Shown: positions 12,970-25,564 of the stretch, in pieces
Layout: each line of letters opens with the position of its first letter
How positions within the stretch are numbered: position 1 is the stretch's first letter
Assembly: GCF_963924675.1 (NCBI RefSeq)
Contig: NC_089220.1
Coordinates: 113,228,697 to 113,292,696, forward strand
Reading direction: 5' to 3'
Origin: Phocoena phocoena
Lineage: Eukaryota > Chordata > Mammalia > Artiodactyla > Phocoenidae
Length of the DNA stretch: 64,000 bases
The notes under the pieces: model-generated
What the model was told of the DNA's origin: nothing
Databases searched by the model: none
What the model saw: the letters and a program-made list of their open reading frames with translations, nothing else
Made by a program: the position numbers and the translations under genes

Positions 12970-13605
12970 GTCTAACGTATTATAAGAAGCATTGGCGAAG
13001 ATGTGGAGCTACTGAAGCTCTCATACCTGCTAGTGGGAGTGTAAATAGGTAAAATCATTTTGTAAAACTCTGGCAGTATCTATTAAGTTGAACTTAATAG
13101 GATACTTCATACTCAGCAGTTCTACTCCTAGGTTTATACTCCACAGAAAAGCTTAATATTCTCAGTGTCACTATTTATAATAACACCAGACTGCAAACAA
13201 GTGTCCACTAATAGAATAGAGGAAATAAATTGAATGCTATTTTTATATAATGGAATACTACCCAGCGATGTGAAATCATCATACTACAGCTACATACAAT
13301 GTGGATGAATCTCAAAAAAACAAAACATGTAGCAAGAGAAGCCAGATTCAAACAAATGCATATATACAATTTTATCTAAAACAGGCAAATCTGTATCTAT
13401 AGTGTTAGAATTGGGAGAGTGGTTACCTTTGGGAGGTGTAATGACTGTAAGGGTACACAAAGGGAGGCATCAGGGTGTGGGTAATATTTTGAGCTGGGTA
13501 CTACTTACCTGGGTATGTTCAGTTTGTGCAGAATCATCAAGTTGTGTACTTGTGATTTGTAGTCTTTCTATGTATTACATGTTGATAAAAAGTTCAAAAA
13601 TATTG
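12970..13605 (+). mobile_element. Old L1 3' end (ORF2 end and 3' UTR)
   Basis: agcattggcgaagatgtgga, ctcatacctgctagtgggag, taatggaatactacccagcg and gtggatgaatctcaaaaaaa are the ORF2 C-terminal end of an old L1. The 3' UTR follows (gggagagtggttacctttgg). Forward orientation, sense to LRRC49. Confidence 0.82.
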
Positions 13606-14857
13606 TAAAACCATCATTAGGAGGAAGTTCCTCCAAATAACAAAGTTTTTTCATGATAGAATAATAGCTGTCCTTCCATTAACTGTAAAAGAGGAATTTG
13701 GTCTGCAGTGGTGTGCTGAGGCCAGCTTGTACTGGCTCACTAGACCAATTTAGGTGCATCTCCTCACGTCAGCAACATCATCTTCATAGCTTAAAACTGG
13801 CCATGTTGGAAATATTTACACCATGGAATTGGCAAATGCTACATCAGGTTGTTGTTTTCTCAGAGAGCTGCTTACCTACTCAGTACTGAGTTTACATCTC
13901 GTTGTATGTGGGGATATTATTTAACCTGCTTTATAGCTCATGGCATTAGTAAACAATATAAAGGTCTAAAGTGGCTAAAATGATCGTGCCTTTTAGAATT
14001 ATCATATTTGAGACTGCAAAGAATCTTTTTTTCCTTCTGTAATTCACATATCAATCCAGTAAGAGGAAATACGTCATTAAGAACTTCCTTTGTCATTTTA
14101 AATTTGGTTGCAGTGTCACAAATTAGCATTACAAGAACATTATGAGGTCCTGAAATCTACCCTCAGTAATCAGAGTCATTGTGAATCACCTGAGACTGAA
14201 GCTATGTTGTTTTTTTTTCCATCTTACTGCTAGAAAATGGTCATTGTAGCCTGGAGATAGCTAACAGAATTGTCATTTGCAATTGAGACACTCAACTCTG
14301 TGCTGGTGTCTTCTGTCAGCCAGATGCATACAGACATAATAGATATTCTCTTTATTGAATCGTTGTCATGGCATTGTTGTGACAAAAGATACGTAGAGAC
14401 AGTTTAACATTTTTCTCTATTCTGTTCAGCTCTTTAGGTCTCTGTGCTCTCCTTTTCACTTTCTTTTTGATTCTATCTATATCCACAGTCTTCTCTTTAT
14501 TTCTCTCTGTTGTCACTTTAGCTTCTCAAATATTAAAATCTCTTAAATATTGTGATGAATGGGTTAAACTACTAATAGTTTCCCCAGGGGAAATTTGGAG
14601 TTCTTTTTCATGCAGTGTGAAAATTTTTTTCCAGCATATTTTTGCTTTGTTACAAAAACGTAGTGACTTATTATTAGAAGGTATCTTGAGATTCTTTAGG
14701 ACCATTCATTTCTAACAACCCCCTACTACCATCATGTACTAAAAAGAATTCTAGTGACTAACATTAATTAACATGTATCAAACACAGATGGTTACTTGTT
14801 ATGGAGCACCAAAAGAAACAGGAAAGTGAAAGAAAATGTATATGGAGAAAAAATATA
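13606..14857. other. Intronic sequence with one possible old repeat
   Basis: 13690-13890 (ccagcttgtactggctcact, gcttaaaactggccatgttg) looks like an old interspersed repeat I cannot name. The rest is anonymous. Confidence 0.4.
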
Positions 14858-14917
14858 TATATGTATATATCTATACATATATATCGGGTTGGGCAAAAAG
14901 TTCGTTTGGCCAACCCA

Positions 14918-14952
<35 letters not shown>
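14858..14952. repeat. AT-rich (TA)n tract around the mariner stub
   Basis: TA-rich repeats (atatatatgtatat … tatatatatata) on both sides of the 38-base stub. Confidence 0.95.
14883..14920. mobile_element. Mini-mariner stub (terminal repeats only)
   Basis: tcgggttgggcaaaaagttc followed by gtttggccaacccaata. This reads as one mariner inverted terminal repeat running almost straight into the reversed start of the other. It lies inside AT/TA repeats, consistent with a TA target. Confidence 0.7.
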
Positions 14953-14957
<5 letters not shown>

Positions 14958-15099
14958 AACTGCATGTTAGTTTTGCTTACTATAATGCTAAAACTGATTA
15001 TGGGGCTCAACGGTTGTTAGCCTATTCCATTTTTAATAAAGTTCCCCATCATCTTTTCACCTAAGTATTTTAGTAGTTACTGATGATTGTTGTCTGAAT

Positions 15100-15830
15100 C
15101 CATTACTTCTTTGGGGGTTACAAATGGTGATATTCTATCATTCTTCATTTTTTAAGCTATGTTTCTTCTATAAAGAAAATTTTACTAGCTTTTTGGTTTG
15201 TGCAAGGAAAATAGGGTAAGTGCTTGATTCCCTTTATCTCCATCCACTGACTTTGACTTTTTTACTTTAATTAAACAATTTTTTTTGATCTCTAGAAGTT
15301 CTGTGCCTTTTCAGATCTTTTTGGAGTTTACTCACATTTTTAAACCTGTTTTTATTTCTTGGAATATATTATAATTTTTATATTCTGTTTGATGATCCCA
15401 TTATATGAAGAAGTCATAGCCAGTTTGACAGTGTCACCTGTTGTTTCTGCTGGCAGTTAGAGTGTTTTATTTCCTTTTGAACTGTGAACCATTTATTTAT
15501 CTTGGTACCCATCTTTGGGAATTCTTGGGGTCTTGTATAAAGGTAGGTTTCTCCATGGATGAGTTTCATTTGTTTCTGTCAGATGCCTATGGACATAAGA
15601 AGCCTTCGACCTCTTCAAAATATCGATTCTCCTCTTGAAACATTTTAGACCATGCATTTAGTGTGGATTCAGGTTGCAAATTGTGGTTTGTGGTTACAAG
15701 TAACCAGGGAAGAATTTTCCTTTAGTTCTTAGCCCCAGGTTTTGAGATAGGCAATATTCCTGGGGTAGTAGGTAGAGAAGTTTATAACTCACCCTATATT
15801 GAGACCCTAGCCCTTGCGGTCGCAGGGTTA
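15100..15830 (-). mobile_element. Possible old L1 5' region fossil
   Basis: ctagaagttctgtgcctttt, tggagtttactcac and gaagaagtcatagccagttt have the wording of old reversed L1 5' sequences, but the match is weak. The boundary and family cannot be given. Confidence 0.35.
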
Positions 15831-16028
15831 TGGACAGGTCTCCAGTAGACTCTTCAACTTGGGTGGCCCCTGGGATTTGTCTTCTGTCCTCCAGCTTTGA
15901 AGATCATGTAAACCAGAGCTCAGGCTCATTGGGTTCAATAAGTACCCTCACAACAAAAAGGTCAGTTTCAACATTCTGCTTGCCTCTCTGGCTTCCCACC
16001 TTTACTTTTTTTTTTGGCTTGCGTACTT

Positions 16029-16235
16029 CTTTTTTTTTTTTTCCCCGGTACACGGGCCTCTCACTGCTGTGGCCTCTCCCGTTGCAGAGCACAGGCTCCG
16101 GACGCGCAGGCCCAGCGGCCATGGCTCATGGGCCCAGCCACTCTGCGGCATGTGGGGTCTTCCCGGACCGGGGCACGAACCCGTGTCCCCTGCATCGGCA
16201 GGCGGACTCCCAACCACTGCACCACCAGGGAAGCC
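16029..16235 (-). mobile_element. CHR-type SINE
   Basis: Reverse-oriented copy with a T-run at its left end and accaccagggaagccc at its right. T-rich sequence on both sides hides the target-site duplication. Open frames across 15830-16318 and 15904-16274 are produced by this SINE and are not genes. Confidence 0.93.
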
Positions 16236-18214
16236 CTTTTTTTTTTTTTTTTAACAGGTTATGGATGCATTTGAGAAGATTTTTAAAATATATTTTATGC
16301 ATTTTTAGTTGTTTTTAGCAAGAGCCTCAGTCCACAAACTTAGTTCATTTTATCAGAAATACAAACACTCTTTTCTTTAACAGTGCTTCATTCTTTAAGA
16401 CTTAGATATTATCTTATTGATCTTTCTAGTTATTTTGTTTATTAATTGTGTATATTTCAGTCCTTGTGAACACACTTGATTTATTCTACTGTTCCATTTC
16501 ATTTTAGCCTGCTAGACACATAGTAACTATTCAGTAAAATTCTTACTTATCAGTATAAAATAAGTGAGCTTTTCATTAAGATTATTCCAGAGTACTTGAT
16601 ACTTCATTGGTATGAAAGAGTAAAACCCCTTTTACTAGCGTACCTATCTTACTTTTGGGGAGAACTTTCTAATTGGAGAAATTTGACTGGTATTTGGGAA
16701 TTCTTAGTTAAATATCTATGTGGTATACATGCATCTATGGGAATTTTATATTTTCTCAGTATTTTATTAAGTAAGCATAAAATGGACTGATATAGTTCAT
16801 TTTCCTTTTGAGATGAAAGTTTTGATCAGTAGGGACAGATTGTTCCTCTATAGGTTCTTTAGCAGATAGGAAGCAGATGTGGCATTGGGAGGAGACCGCT
16901 AGGGGAAGAACAAATGTATGAGTAATCTGGAAAACGATTAAAGTCAAATTATGAGTTAAATGTCAGCCTTTGGACCAAAACTTTTCCATTCTCGGTACTT
17001 TGAAGAGACAAGCAACTGAGTGTTCTTAATAAAGGAGAGACTGTTCTTAAAAGCCAGTACCACCCCACTATACTTAGTGTTGTATTTACAAGTGTTTTTG
17101 TTTTTTAACAATCTGATTTAGACTTTCTTAGGTTAGGTAGGATATAACCCTTCATTAGCCTGTATTTGTACTTAAGGAGTCTGGTTTTATTTGATTAGAG
17201 AATGTCTTTAAAATCATATGCACTTTGTGCATTTCTAGGAATGTCTGGCATGTTTACTGGTCAAATGCCTTGCAGATGGAAATGGAATTTTGTGAGGAAT
17301 CTTCTGGATCAAATACGAATCTATTTTTACTTTAATAAAACTATTCAAAGCATAAAGACTTCAGTCTGGGTGTAAATGCTAGCTGCTGATCTGGGAAGGG
17401 TTGCCAGGAAAGTACCTGCTAAGGATTGAAATGATTTTCCCATTCCTGGGGCCTTTTTTTTTGGTTGTGCTTGAATTACAGACATAAACTAGATGAGCAT
17501 CAACAGGTCTTCTAGATCTCTGAAGTGCTTCATGATGACTACATTCAGTAGGCACAATGTTTTCTCCTGTATTCACTAATGTGCTTTATAGTATTTGAAT
17601 TCAGTGAAGATACTGTTTAGTTTTGTGTTTAACAGCACCCATTTAGAAATTATTAGACTAATTCCATTCTCCAGGGGAATACTTGAGAGGTAGAGCTGGG
17701 GACAGTTATAATCATTTCAGTTTAAAATTATACCTGCAATAAGAAATAAATCATAGACTCTCTGCAGTCCAGCTTGTAAATAAATAATAAATAACAATAA
17801 AATTAGAATATATCTACAATGAATGAAGTTTTCCAGCTTCTCTGTGCTTCTGGACATATTTTTCCACTTTTCAGTGCATCTACCTAATTAGTGACAGATA
17901 CCAGGTCATAGTGGTCTTATCCGGTCATAGCTTACAGTTTAATTCTGTTCAGATATGCTGGGCCATTGAAGAAAAATGGTCTTCAACATAGAAGAGCTAT
18001 ATTGCCTCTGCTTCTCACATTAGTTAATATCTTAATGTTGAAATTAAGTTATCCCATCCTGTGGTAGTTGGAGGAAAACGTAATGAAAGCCTTTTGGAAA
18101 CATGTGCTAATAGCCACTGGCCACCAGTGTTAGCATAGTGTTCCTCGTAAAGGAGAGCTGATAGAGGAAAAGGTGATCTGTCAAACCTGTAGTTTTTAAT
18201 ACTTTAAGTTTCTT
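16236..18214. other. Anonymous intronic sequence
   Basis: Nearly 2 kb without a repeat I recognise or a plausible exon. It is one of the longest apparently unique stretches in the window. Confidence 0.5.
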
Positions 18215-18415
18215 TGTAAATCAGTTTATTGAGATATAATTTACATGTAATAAAATGCACCCATTTTATGTGTAAAGTTCAGTGAATCTTGACAAACTAT
18301 ACACCCTTGTAATCACCACCTCAATCATTAACCCGAGAGAGAAACCTGAAGTTTTTTCCAGATTCCTCTCTTCCTCCCACCCAAATAATTACTAATCTCT
18401 GTTCATACTACACTC
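18215..18415 (-). mobile_element. Old L1 3' end fragment
   Basis: cagtttattgagatataatt, acatgtaataaaatgcaccc and gtgtaaagttcagtgaatct match the reversed 3' end of L1MC/ME-type elements. Confidence 0.75.
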
Positions 18416-19519
18416 TGAATTTCTGTAGAACCTATTCCCTCCTCTTTACTCTCATAGCTACTACCTTAGATATGCTTGACCCTTACTTTTTTCACCTCTA
18501 TTACTTACTGCAATCTGCTTTATAACTGGTTTTTTACTCTTTAACTCTTTTTTTTCCTTTATACCTTCCGTAAGGTTACTAAGTTGTGATTATTCTAATC
18601 ACATTAGCCCCCTACCTTGCTTAAAATCCCTTGATGACCCTTCACAGTTCCCATTCTCAGTCATCAGTTTCTAAGTAAGAGATTGGCTCATAGTGGCAAC
18701 TGCCTTGATGACTTAATCAGTTATGAAATATGCATGGAGAAGCAGATTTGTGAAGGGAAGGTGATGAGTTAGTTCACTTAACAATGTGGAGGAGTAAAAG
18801 TTTGCCTTGTGTTTCAGTTTTAAAGTTATCAGAAGCATTTTATTTGATTCTAGCTTTACATAAAAAACTATGAGGGAAGGAGAAAAGCATCTTTCAAACG
18901 TTCATCTAAAACACCATAAACTGTTCTGAGATATTTTATATTGATGAAAAAAAGAATTTTATCAATGCTAGGTAGGAAAAATTGCAATGTTTGTTCTCGT
19001 TTTTTTATACTCAAAGCGATTATTAAGTCTAAATTCATGAACACTCATTTTATTTGCATATACTAGCCTTTTAAAAAGTGCCTTCCCTAATTCTCAACCA
19101 CGTCTCAAAAACCATAATGTGTTTCTGAATTATGAGATTTACCTTTTAGATTGGTAAAGGTAAACTCTGAGGTAAAATAATTGATAGCAGAGTATCTCTA
19201 CCTTGAATGGGAGGAAAACAGAAGAAATACTTAAATATGACAATAAAAAAACATAATGAACTTTATTTTTGCTACAGATATCATCTCAACCTTAATTGTC
19301 AAGCATATAGGTTATTTTCTATACCATAAATATTCTATATCCTCTAGTTTTTCTTAACACAGAAAGATATTTAGTATAGTTCCTAAATATAAATAAAGTA
19401 GTCCTAAAGTACTTTTAGGCCTGTTTACATTAGTTATTTGAATAGTCATTAAAGAGAGTGATTCTAATTTAAATGAGTTTTATCAGTCTGCTCTGGGGTA
19501 TTATTTAGAAAAGTGATTA

Positions 19520-19734
19520 TTCCCTTCTTTAAAAAATGAAAGTCCTCAAAAATTAAAAATAAAACTACCATGTGATCCAGCAGTTCTTCTTCTGGGTATT
19601 TATCTGGAGAAAATGAAAACAGTAACTAAAAAAGATACAGGCACCCCCATGTTCATTGCAGCATTATTTATAGTAGCCAAGATATGGAAACAACCTAAGT
19701 GTCCATTGATGGATAAATGGATAAAGAGAATGTG

Positions 19735-19783
<49 letters not shown>

Positions 19784-20285
19784 ATGGAGTATTATTCAGC
19801 CATAAGAAAGAATGAGATCTTGCCATTTGCAACTGCATGGATGGACCTTGAGGGCATTATGCTAAGTGAAATAAGTCAGAGAAAGACAAATACCGTATGA
19901 TCTCACTTATATGTGAAATCTAAAATAAATAAATAAAATGAAATACCAAGCTCATATATATATAAAACAGATTAGGTAAGGGGTGGGTTAAATGGGTGAA
20001 GCGTGTCAAAAGTACAAACTTCCACTTATAGAATAAATAAGTCATGGGGATGTAATGTACAGCGTGTCAACTATAGTTAATACTGTATTTCATATTTGAA
20101 GATTGCTAAGAGAATAGATCTTAAAAGTTCTCATCACAAGAAAAAATATTCTGTAACTATGTATGGTAATAGATGTTAACTGACTTAATCACGGTGAACA
20201 TTTTGCAGTATATACCTATATTGAATCATGTGTATACCTGAAATTAATACAGTGTTGTATGTCACCTGTACCTCAATAAGAAAAT
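19520..20285 (+). mobile_element. L1 3' end (L1MA-type) with internal (AC)n
   Basis: taccatgtgatccagcagtt, gcagcattatttatagtagc, aagtgtccattgatggataa, catggatggaccttgagggc and the 3' UTR cgtatgatctcacttatatg are all typical. Forward orientation. It ends near acctgtacctcaataagaaa. Confidence 0.88.
19737..19782. repeat. (AC)n microsatellite inside L1
   Basis: About 46 bases of AC at the position where L1 3' ends read gatatatatatacaatgg. Confidence 0.97.
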
Positions 20286-23200
20286 GAAAGTCCTGATCAA
20301 AATCCCAGCAAGCAGATATTGACAAATGGATTCTAAAGTTTATATGGAAAAGCTAAGACCTAGAATAGCAACATGATACTGAAGGAGAACAAAGTTGGAG
20401 GACTGACACTAACCTATTTCAAGACTCACTATAAAGGTACAATAATCAGGGCAGCATGGTATTGGTGAAAGAATGGACACATATATCAATGGAGAAGAAT
20501 AGAGGGTCCCAAAATAGACCCACACAAATATAGTCAAGCGATCTTTGACAAAGGAGCAAAGGCAATTCAACAGAGAAAGAATAGTCTTTTCAATAAATGG
20601 CACTGTAACAATTGGATATTCATGTAAAATTGAATCTAGGCATAGACCTTATACCTGTTGCAAAATTAACTCAAAGTGGATCATACCTAAATACAAGACA
20701 CAAGACTATGAAACTTTTAGAAGAAAACTTAAGAGAAAATCTAGGCAGTGTTGGGTTTAGCAGGTTTTTAGATACAACACCAAAAGCATGATCCATGAAA
20801 AAGAAAATTGATAAGTTGGACATAGTTAAAATAAAAAACTTCTGCCTTGTGAAGGACGCAATTAAGAAAATGAAAAGGCAAGTCAGACTGGGAGAAATAT
20901 TTGCAAAACATATATCTGATAAAAGACATATTCGTGATATGACAAAAAAACCCTTAAAACTCAACAATAAGGAAACAAAGAATCCAATTTAAAATGGGCC
21001 CAAGAGGGCTTCCCTGTTGGCACCAGTGGCTGAGAGTCTGCCTGCCGATGCAGTGGACACGGGTTTGTGCCCCGGTCCGGGAGGATCCCACATGCCACGG
21101 AGTGGCCGGGCCCGTGAGCCATGGCCGCTGAGCCTGCTTGTCCGGAGCCTGTGCTCCGCAACGGGAGAGGCCACAACAGTGAGAGGCCCGCGTACCGCAA
21201 AAAAAAAAAAAAAAAAAAAGGGCCCAAGAGCTGAAAATTCAGAGAAGATATACCAGTGGCAAATATGCATATGAAAAAATGCTCAACATTTGGGAGTTGC
21301 CTATTAAAACAATGAGACCACTACAGACCTATTAGAATGACTCAAATTTAAAAAAAAACTGACAAATATGAAATGCTGATAAGAATGTAGAGCCAGTAGG
21401 AATGCAAGATGGCACAGCCACTTTGGAAGACAGTTTGGTGGTTTCTTAGAAAGCTAAAACATAGTCTTACTGTACAATCCAGCAATTGTACTACTGAGTG
21501 CAATTCAATACCTAATTGAGATGAAAATTTATGTTCACACAGAAACCTGCATATGAATATTTAAGCCGCTTTATTCATATCACTGAAAACCAGAAGCAAC
21601 CAAGATGTCTTCAGTAGGTGAATGGACAAACAAACTGTGGTACATATAGACAATGGAATATTATTACTCAGTGATTTTTTAAAAAATAGAAGCTATGAAG
21701 CCACGGAAAGATACAGATGAACCTTAATTGCATACTGCTAAGTGAAAGAAGTCAATCTGAAAAGGCTACAAATTATGATTCCAACTATATGAAATTCTGG
21801 AAAAAACAAAACTATATAGACAGTGAAAAGATCAGTGGCTGCCAGAGATTCAGGGAGAGAGGAGGATGGTTAAATAGGGGATTTTTTAGGGCAATGGAAC
21901 TATTTTGTATGATACTTTCTTGGTGGATACATGACATGATGCATTTGTCAAAACCCATAGTACTTTACAGCACAAAGAGTGAACTTTAATGTATGCATAT
22001 TAAAAAAATAATTTAGTAGGTTGGAGGATCCCAGGAAGAAATGCAAATAGACTGTGACAGGAGATTGTAACTGTATTTCAATTGTATGGAACAACCTTCT
22101 TGAAGGTATGAGCAGGGAAGAGTGGGAGGGGAAGGTGCTGACCTAAGTAACTTTGGAAATGAGTCTGTAAGACTAGATGCAAAAGGAATTACACATTATC
22201 ATTATGCTTTTGTTAATAAAGTTATTTCCCATGGGGGTACAAATTGAAAATTCTGATACCACTATACATATATTCTGGAATTAATAATTAACTAAATGGA
22301 TGAGAGATGGTGGGAGCCAGATTTCTCCTTGTTGGAGTAGGAATTTACAGATAAGTAAGGGAAAGAGGCTAGAATGATCCCTTTGGTAATAGATTAGAGT
22401 TGGAGACATCAGTTTGAACTCATGGTTAGCTTAATGTAGACACAGATGGTTTCATAGAGAAATATCGATATACGTATACGCACAGGTTGGTATACACACA
22501 TATATTTCCTTGCTCTGTCATCAGAGGGCCTAAAAGAAATGACACCTAGTAGTAAATAGTACACCTTGCCACTAGATCTTTGTTTCTAATGCCATTCCCC
22601 AATAAAGGGAATCATGGCTTCTTGAAGAAATGGCTGATTCTAGGACTGGGGTAGGAAATATATGAGTCTAGAGAATCTTAAAATGCTAGAAAGTAAGGAA
22701 GTGCTTACAGAAACAAAAAATCCATGTTAATAGGGGTATGTCAAATGGACATAGGAGCCAACTGAAAGAGGTCCAATGGCCAAAGCTGGAAGAATTTGAA
22801 CAATAAAATAAGTAAACCAGTACTGGATTATAACCCAAAGAATGAAATGAAATGTCCATGAATCAAAACTGATATAAATAAATACACAGGGAAAAGACAA
22901 ACTCCCTGGGAAGAAGAATTCCAAATAAATTATGTAGATACTGTGCCCTCAATGAGAGGAAACTGAACTTCCACTCCTTAAGTATGGGCTGCACATAATG
23001 ACCACCTTCCAAAGAATTCAGTATGGAAAGAAGGGGAGGGAAGAGTAACTTTACATTGGAAACCTGCCAAACACTGTTTCAGTTAGGTGATCAAGGTCAA
23101 CTTCAACAGTGATAAGTCATATTAGTTAATAGTATGTACCATAACCCTAATCTTATCATGAAAAGAAATATCAGACAAATTTCAGTAGAGGGGCAGCCTA

Positions 23201-23555
23201 CAGAATAAGTGATCAGTACTCCCCAAAACTGTCAAGATTATCAAAAATAAGGAAGGTCTAAGAAAATGTCACAGCCAAGAGGAGCCTAAGGAGACATCAC
23301 AGCTAAATGTAATGTGGTATCCTGGGTGGGATCTTGGAACAGAAAAAGGACATTGTGTAAAAACTAAGAAATCTGGATAAAATATTGACTTGAGTTAGTA
23401 AGAATATATCAATATTAGTTCATTAATTATAAAAAAATGTACTACACTAATACAAGATGTTAATAATAGGGGAAACTTGGTGTGGAGCATGTGGGAAGTC
23501 TGTACTATCTTCGCAATTTTACTGTAAATCTAAAACTGTTCTAAAAAATAGTGTG
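20286..23555 (+). mobile_element. Long old L1 (ORF2 end plus long 3' UTR)
   Basis: A co-linear old L1 running in sense with LRRC49. ORF2 remnants translate in pieces (near 20545-20992 and 21717-21989). The 3' UTR extends through gggaagtctgtactatcttc and ctgtaaatctaaaactgttc near 23550, the recognisable terminal motif of old L1M elements. A CHR SINE splits it at 21007-21219. Stops and frameshifts are frequent. Its end lies about 70 bases before the LRRC49 exon at 23623. Confidence 0.8.
21007..21219 (+). mobile_element. CHR-type SINE inserted in an old L1
   Basis: Forward copy beginning ggcttccctgttgg and ending gcgtaccgc plus about 20 A. The Pol III B box is seen as the ggtttgtgccccg region. 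A perfect 11-base target-site duplication, gggcccaagag, lies at 20996-21006 and 21220-21230. It splits the old L1 that runs from about 20285 to 23555, so it is the younger of the two. Confidence 0.95.
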
Positions 23556-23622
23556 TATGAACCAAAACAAAGTACTATTTGAAGGTCTCACAGTAATGCA
23601 GTGGTTTCTGTCTTGCCTGCAG

Positions 23623-23770
23623 TTTTGAGAGTGTTTGCTGCCTTGCTGATGCTACTTCTCTCTCAGACATCACTTTTGATGGCAATCCAATAGCTCAAGA
23701 GTCATGGTACAAGCACACTGTCCTTCAGAATATGACGCAGCTGCGCCAGCTGGACACGAAGAGGGTCACG
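23623..23770 (+). CDS. LRRC49: LRRC49 internal coding exon (end of LRR domain)
   Basis: This exon encodes 49 whole codons plus the last base of a split codon. The translation includes DITFDGNPIAQESWYKHTVL followed by QNMTQLRQLD, which I recognise as the LRR-capping end of LRRC49. LRRC49 (PGs4) is a non-catalytic subunit of the TTLL1-containing tubulin polyglutamylase complex, which adds glutamate side chains to axonemal and neuronal microtubules. The acceptor is a pyrimidine-rich tract ending tgcctgcag. The donor is a strong ACG|gtgagt. The exon enters in phase 2 and leaves in phase 0, joining cleanly to the next exon (…RVT then EEERRM). From memory, human has MMQ and MKR where this copy has MTQ and TKR. 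An old L1 ends only about 70 bases upstream. The identification is firm; exact orthology would need an alignment. Confidence 0.93.
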
Positions 23771-24057
23771 GTGAGTGAGAACTCTTCTGCACTGCTCACC
23801 ATACTGGGTTAGAACACTGGGGTGCATAGTCTTTACTTGAAATGCTTCTTACTTTTAATGAACTATGGATTATCATGACGATATACTTCATAATTATAAT
23901 GACAAGTTCTTTACCTCCTATCCGTATTCCCAATTTCATTGAATTAAATTCCCAGCCTTCTTTTAAAACTAGTCATCATGCTTGTTTTTCATTCTTGCTT
24001 CATATCCAGCTAATAATTTACTTTGAAATAAATGAATAAGGATTTCGTTGATAAGTT

Positions 24058-24275
24058 ATATAGTGTAATGGTTAAGAACATGGGTGCTGGAGCTAGACTG
24101 CTTGAGTCTGCATCCTGGCTTGACCATTTTCTAGTCATATGACCTTCGACAATTTACTTAACCTTTCTATCTAATTTTCCTCAAGGTAAAATGGGGATCA
24201 TAATTATATTATGTCATAGGGTTGTTGTCAAGATAAAATGAAGCATTAAACCTTAGAACAGTGTGAGGCTCCCAG
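24058..24275 (+). mobile_element. MIR SINE
   Basis: gtgtaatggttaagaacatg, ctggagctagactgcttgag, gaccattttctagtcatatg and ttacttaacctttct are the MIR landmarks in order. Old mammalian tRNA-derived SINE. Confidence 0.88.
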
Positions 24276-24289
24276 GAAGCATAATATGG

Positions 24290-24332
24290 AGCTATTATTA
24301 TTATTGTTTTATTATTATTATTATTACTGTTA
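24290..24332. repeat. (ATT)n-rich tract
   Basis: gctattattattattg and a further ttattattattatta run directly after the MIR. Confidence 0.9.
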
Positions 24333-24693
24333 CTATTGATGATATACCTCTCAAAGTAGCTGTCTCTTTTTTTATTCATTGTGTCTCCATGGTAGACATT
24401 TTCTACACTTAGAAGTTTCGATATGGCTCCTGATCTAAGTGAAATGCCACATGTAATAATACCCCTCCTTTTAGGTGTACAATACACATGAGCATACTTT
24501 AGGCTCCAAGAAGTCCTGTAATAAAGAAACTTGCCTTAATTTGTTTCATTGCATCCCAAATTTATTTGAACATTTTATTATCTCAGAAAATATCTGTTAA
24601 TGATCTCATTTTGATAATCTCTGACCTAGAAAAATATCCTAAACCTCCACTGTTTTCTTACTTCTAGACTCTGCTAATTTTGATGTGGATTCT

Positions 24694-24815
24694 TTTTTTT
24701 TTTTTTTTTTTTGCCACACCTCACGGCTTGTGGGATCTTAGCTCCCTGACCAGGGACTGAGCTTGTACCCTCGGCAGTGAAAGCTCGGAGTCCTAACTAC
24801 TGCCAGGGAATTCTC
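24694..24815 (-). mobile_element. Short, diverged tRNA-derived SINE (CHR-related)
   Basis: A T-run is followed by gccacacctcacggcttgtg and a diverged head ending ctgccagggaattc. The flanks tgat(g/a)tggattct at 24681-24693 and 24816-24828 form a target-site duplication with one mismatch. It is shorter and more diverged than the other SINEs here and may be an older artiodactyl subfamily. Confidence 0.75.
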
Positions 24816-25564
24816 TGATATGGATTCTGAGTGATCAGCTAGGTTTATTCAATTGCCAGTTGACTCATTGCCTGTGCACTGGTTTCACACTGTGGGCCAT
24901 TCACATTTCTACCTCAGCAATATTATGGACATCTAAGGTGGCTAACAGGCAAAGTGTTGGTCAGTTTGTAAACACCAGCAGTCTTCTGGGGTTCTACCTC
25001 TCTCTGTTCCAGCGTAGAGGAAAGGTTCTCTGTCCTCTCAGTTTGTTTGGATCTATACTGGCAACTCTGTCTTGTACTTTTACCCTTATTTCCAGGTCTT
25101 TCTTAATTAAGCATCTTTGGTACTTCTAATTGATCTTCCTGATGAGGTTGCAGGGAACAGGGTGAGAAAAGAAGCTAACCAGTTAAGTAAATTAGTAATT
25201 ATATAGTATGTTCCTCATGTGAATTTATGCCAGTCTTGTCTACTCAACTAATGTACATAGTCCTTGAGAGCAGAAGCCATTCTTTGTCTTCCTTGCCTGA
25301 TACATGCAGATGTTCTATACATGTTTATTTCCTTTCCTTCTCTATCTCACACGATGCTGAGAATGTAGTAATGTTCAGTAAAGCCTTGTTGGTTGAGTAA
25401 AGTTTACCTACTTACATGCCTTAAATAAAGGAGAACAATACTGTCTATAATTACTGTCCTTGTACCTTCCCTAGGATGTGTTTGCTTGGTAAGGAAATGA
25501 GGAAAATCACCTGGGATGGGAACAGGGCCAGCTCTTCTGCTAATACAGAGCAGTAATCCTTGCA

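Larger units (their letters stand above)
1..23622 (+). other. LRRC49: LRRC49 upstream intron (partial)
   Basis: All sequence before the first exon is intronic if the gene reads as assigned. I looked for the preceding LRR exon (human protein ends …LFLSFNNISS) and did not find it, so this intron exceeds 23.6 kb. It is phase 2 at its acceptor. Its content is almost wholly interspersed repeats and anonymous AT-rich sequence, listed separately. Confidence 0.75.

Noticed and set aside
15830..16318. 162-codon open frame on + strand
   Set aside because: Its central third is a reversed CHR SINE, which gives the same Pro/Gly/His/Arg-rich translation at every SINE copy in the window.
21007..21219. Possible tRNA gene (A- and B-box-like sequence)
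   Set aside because: The boxes belong to the tRNA-derived head of a CHR SINE with a poly(A) tail and target-site duplication.
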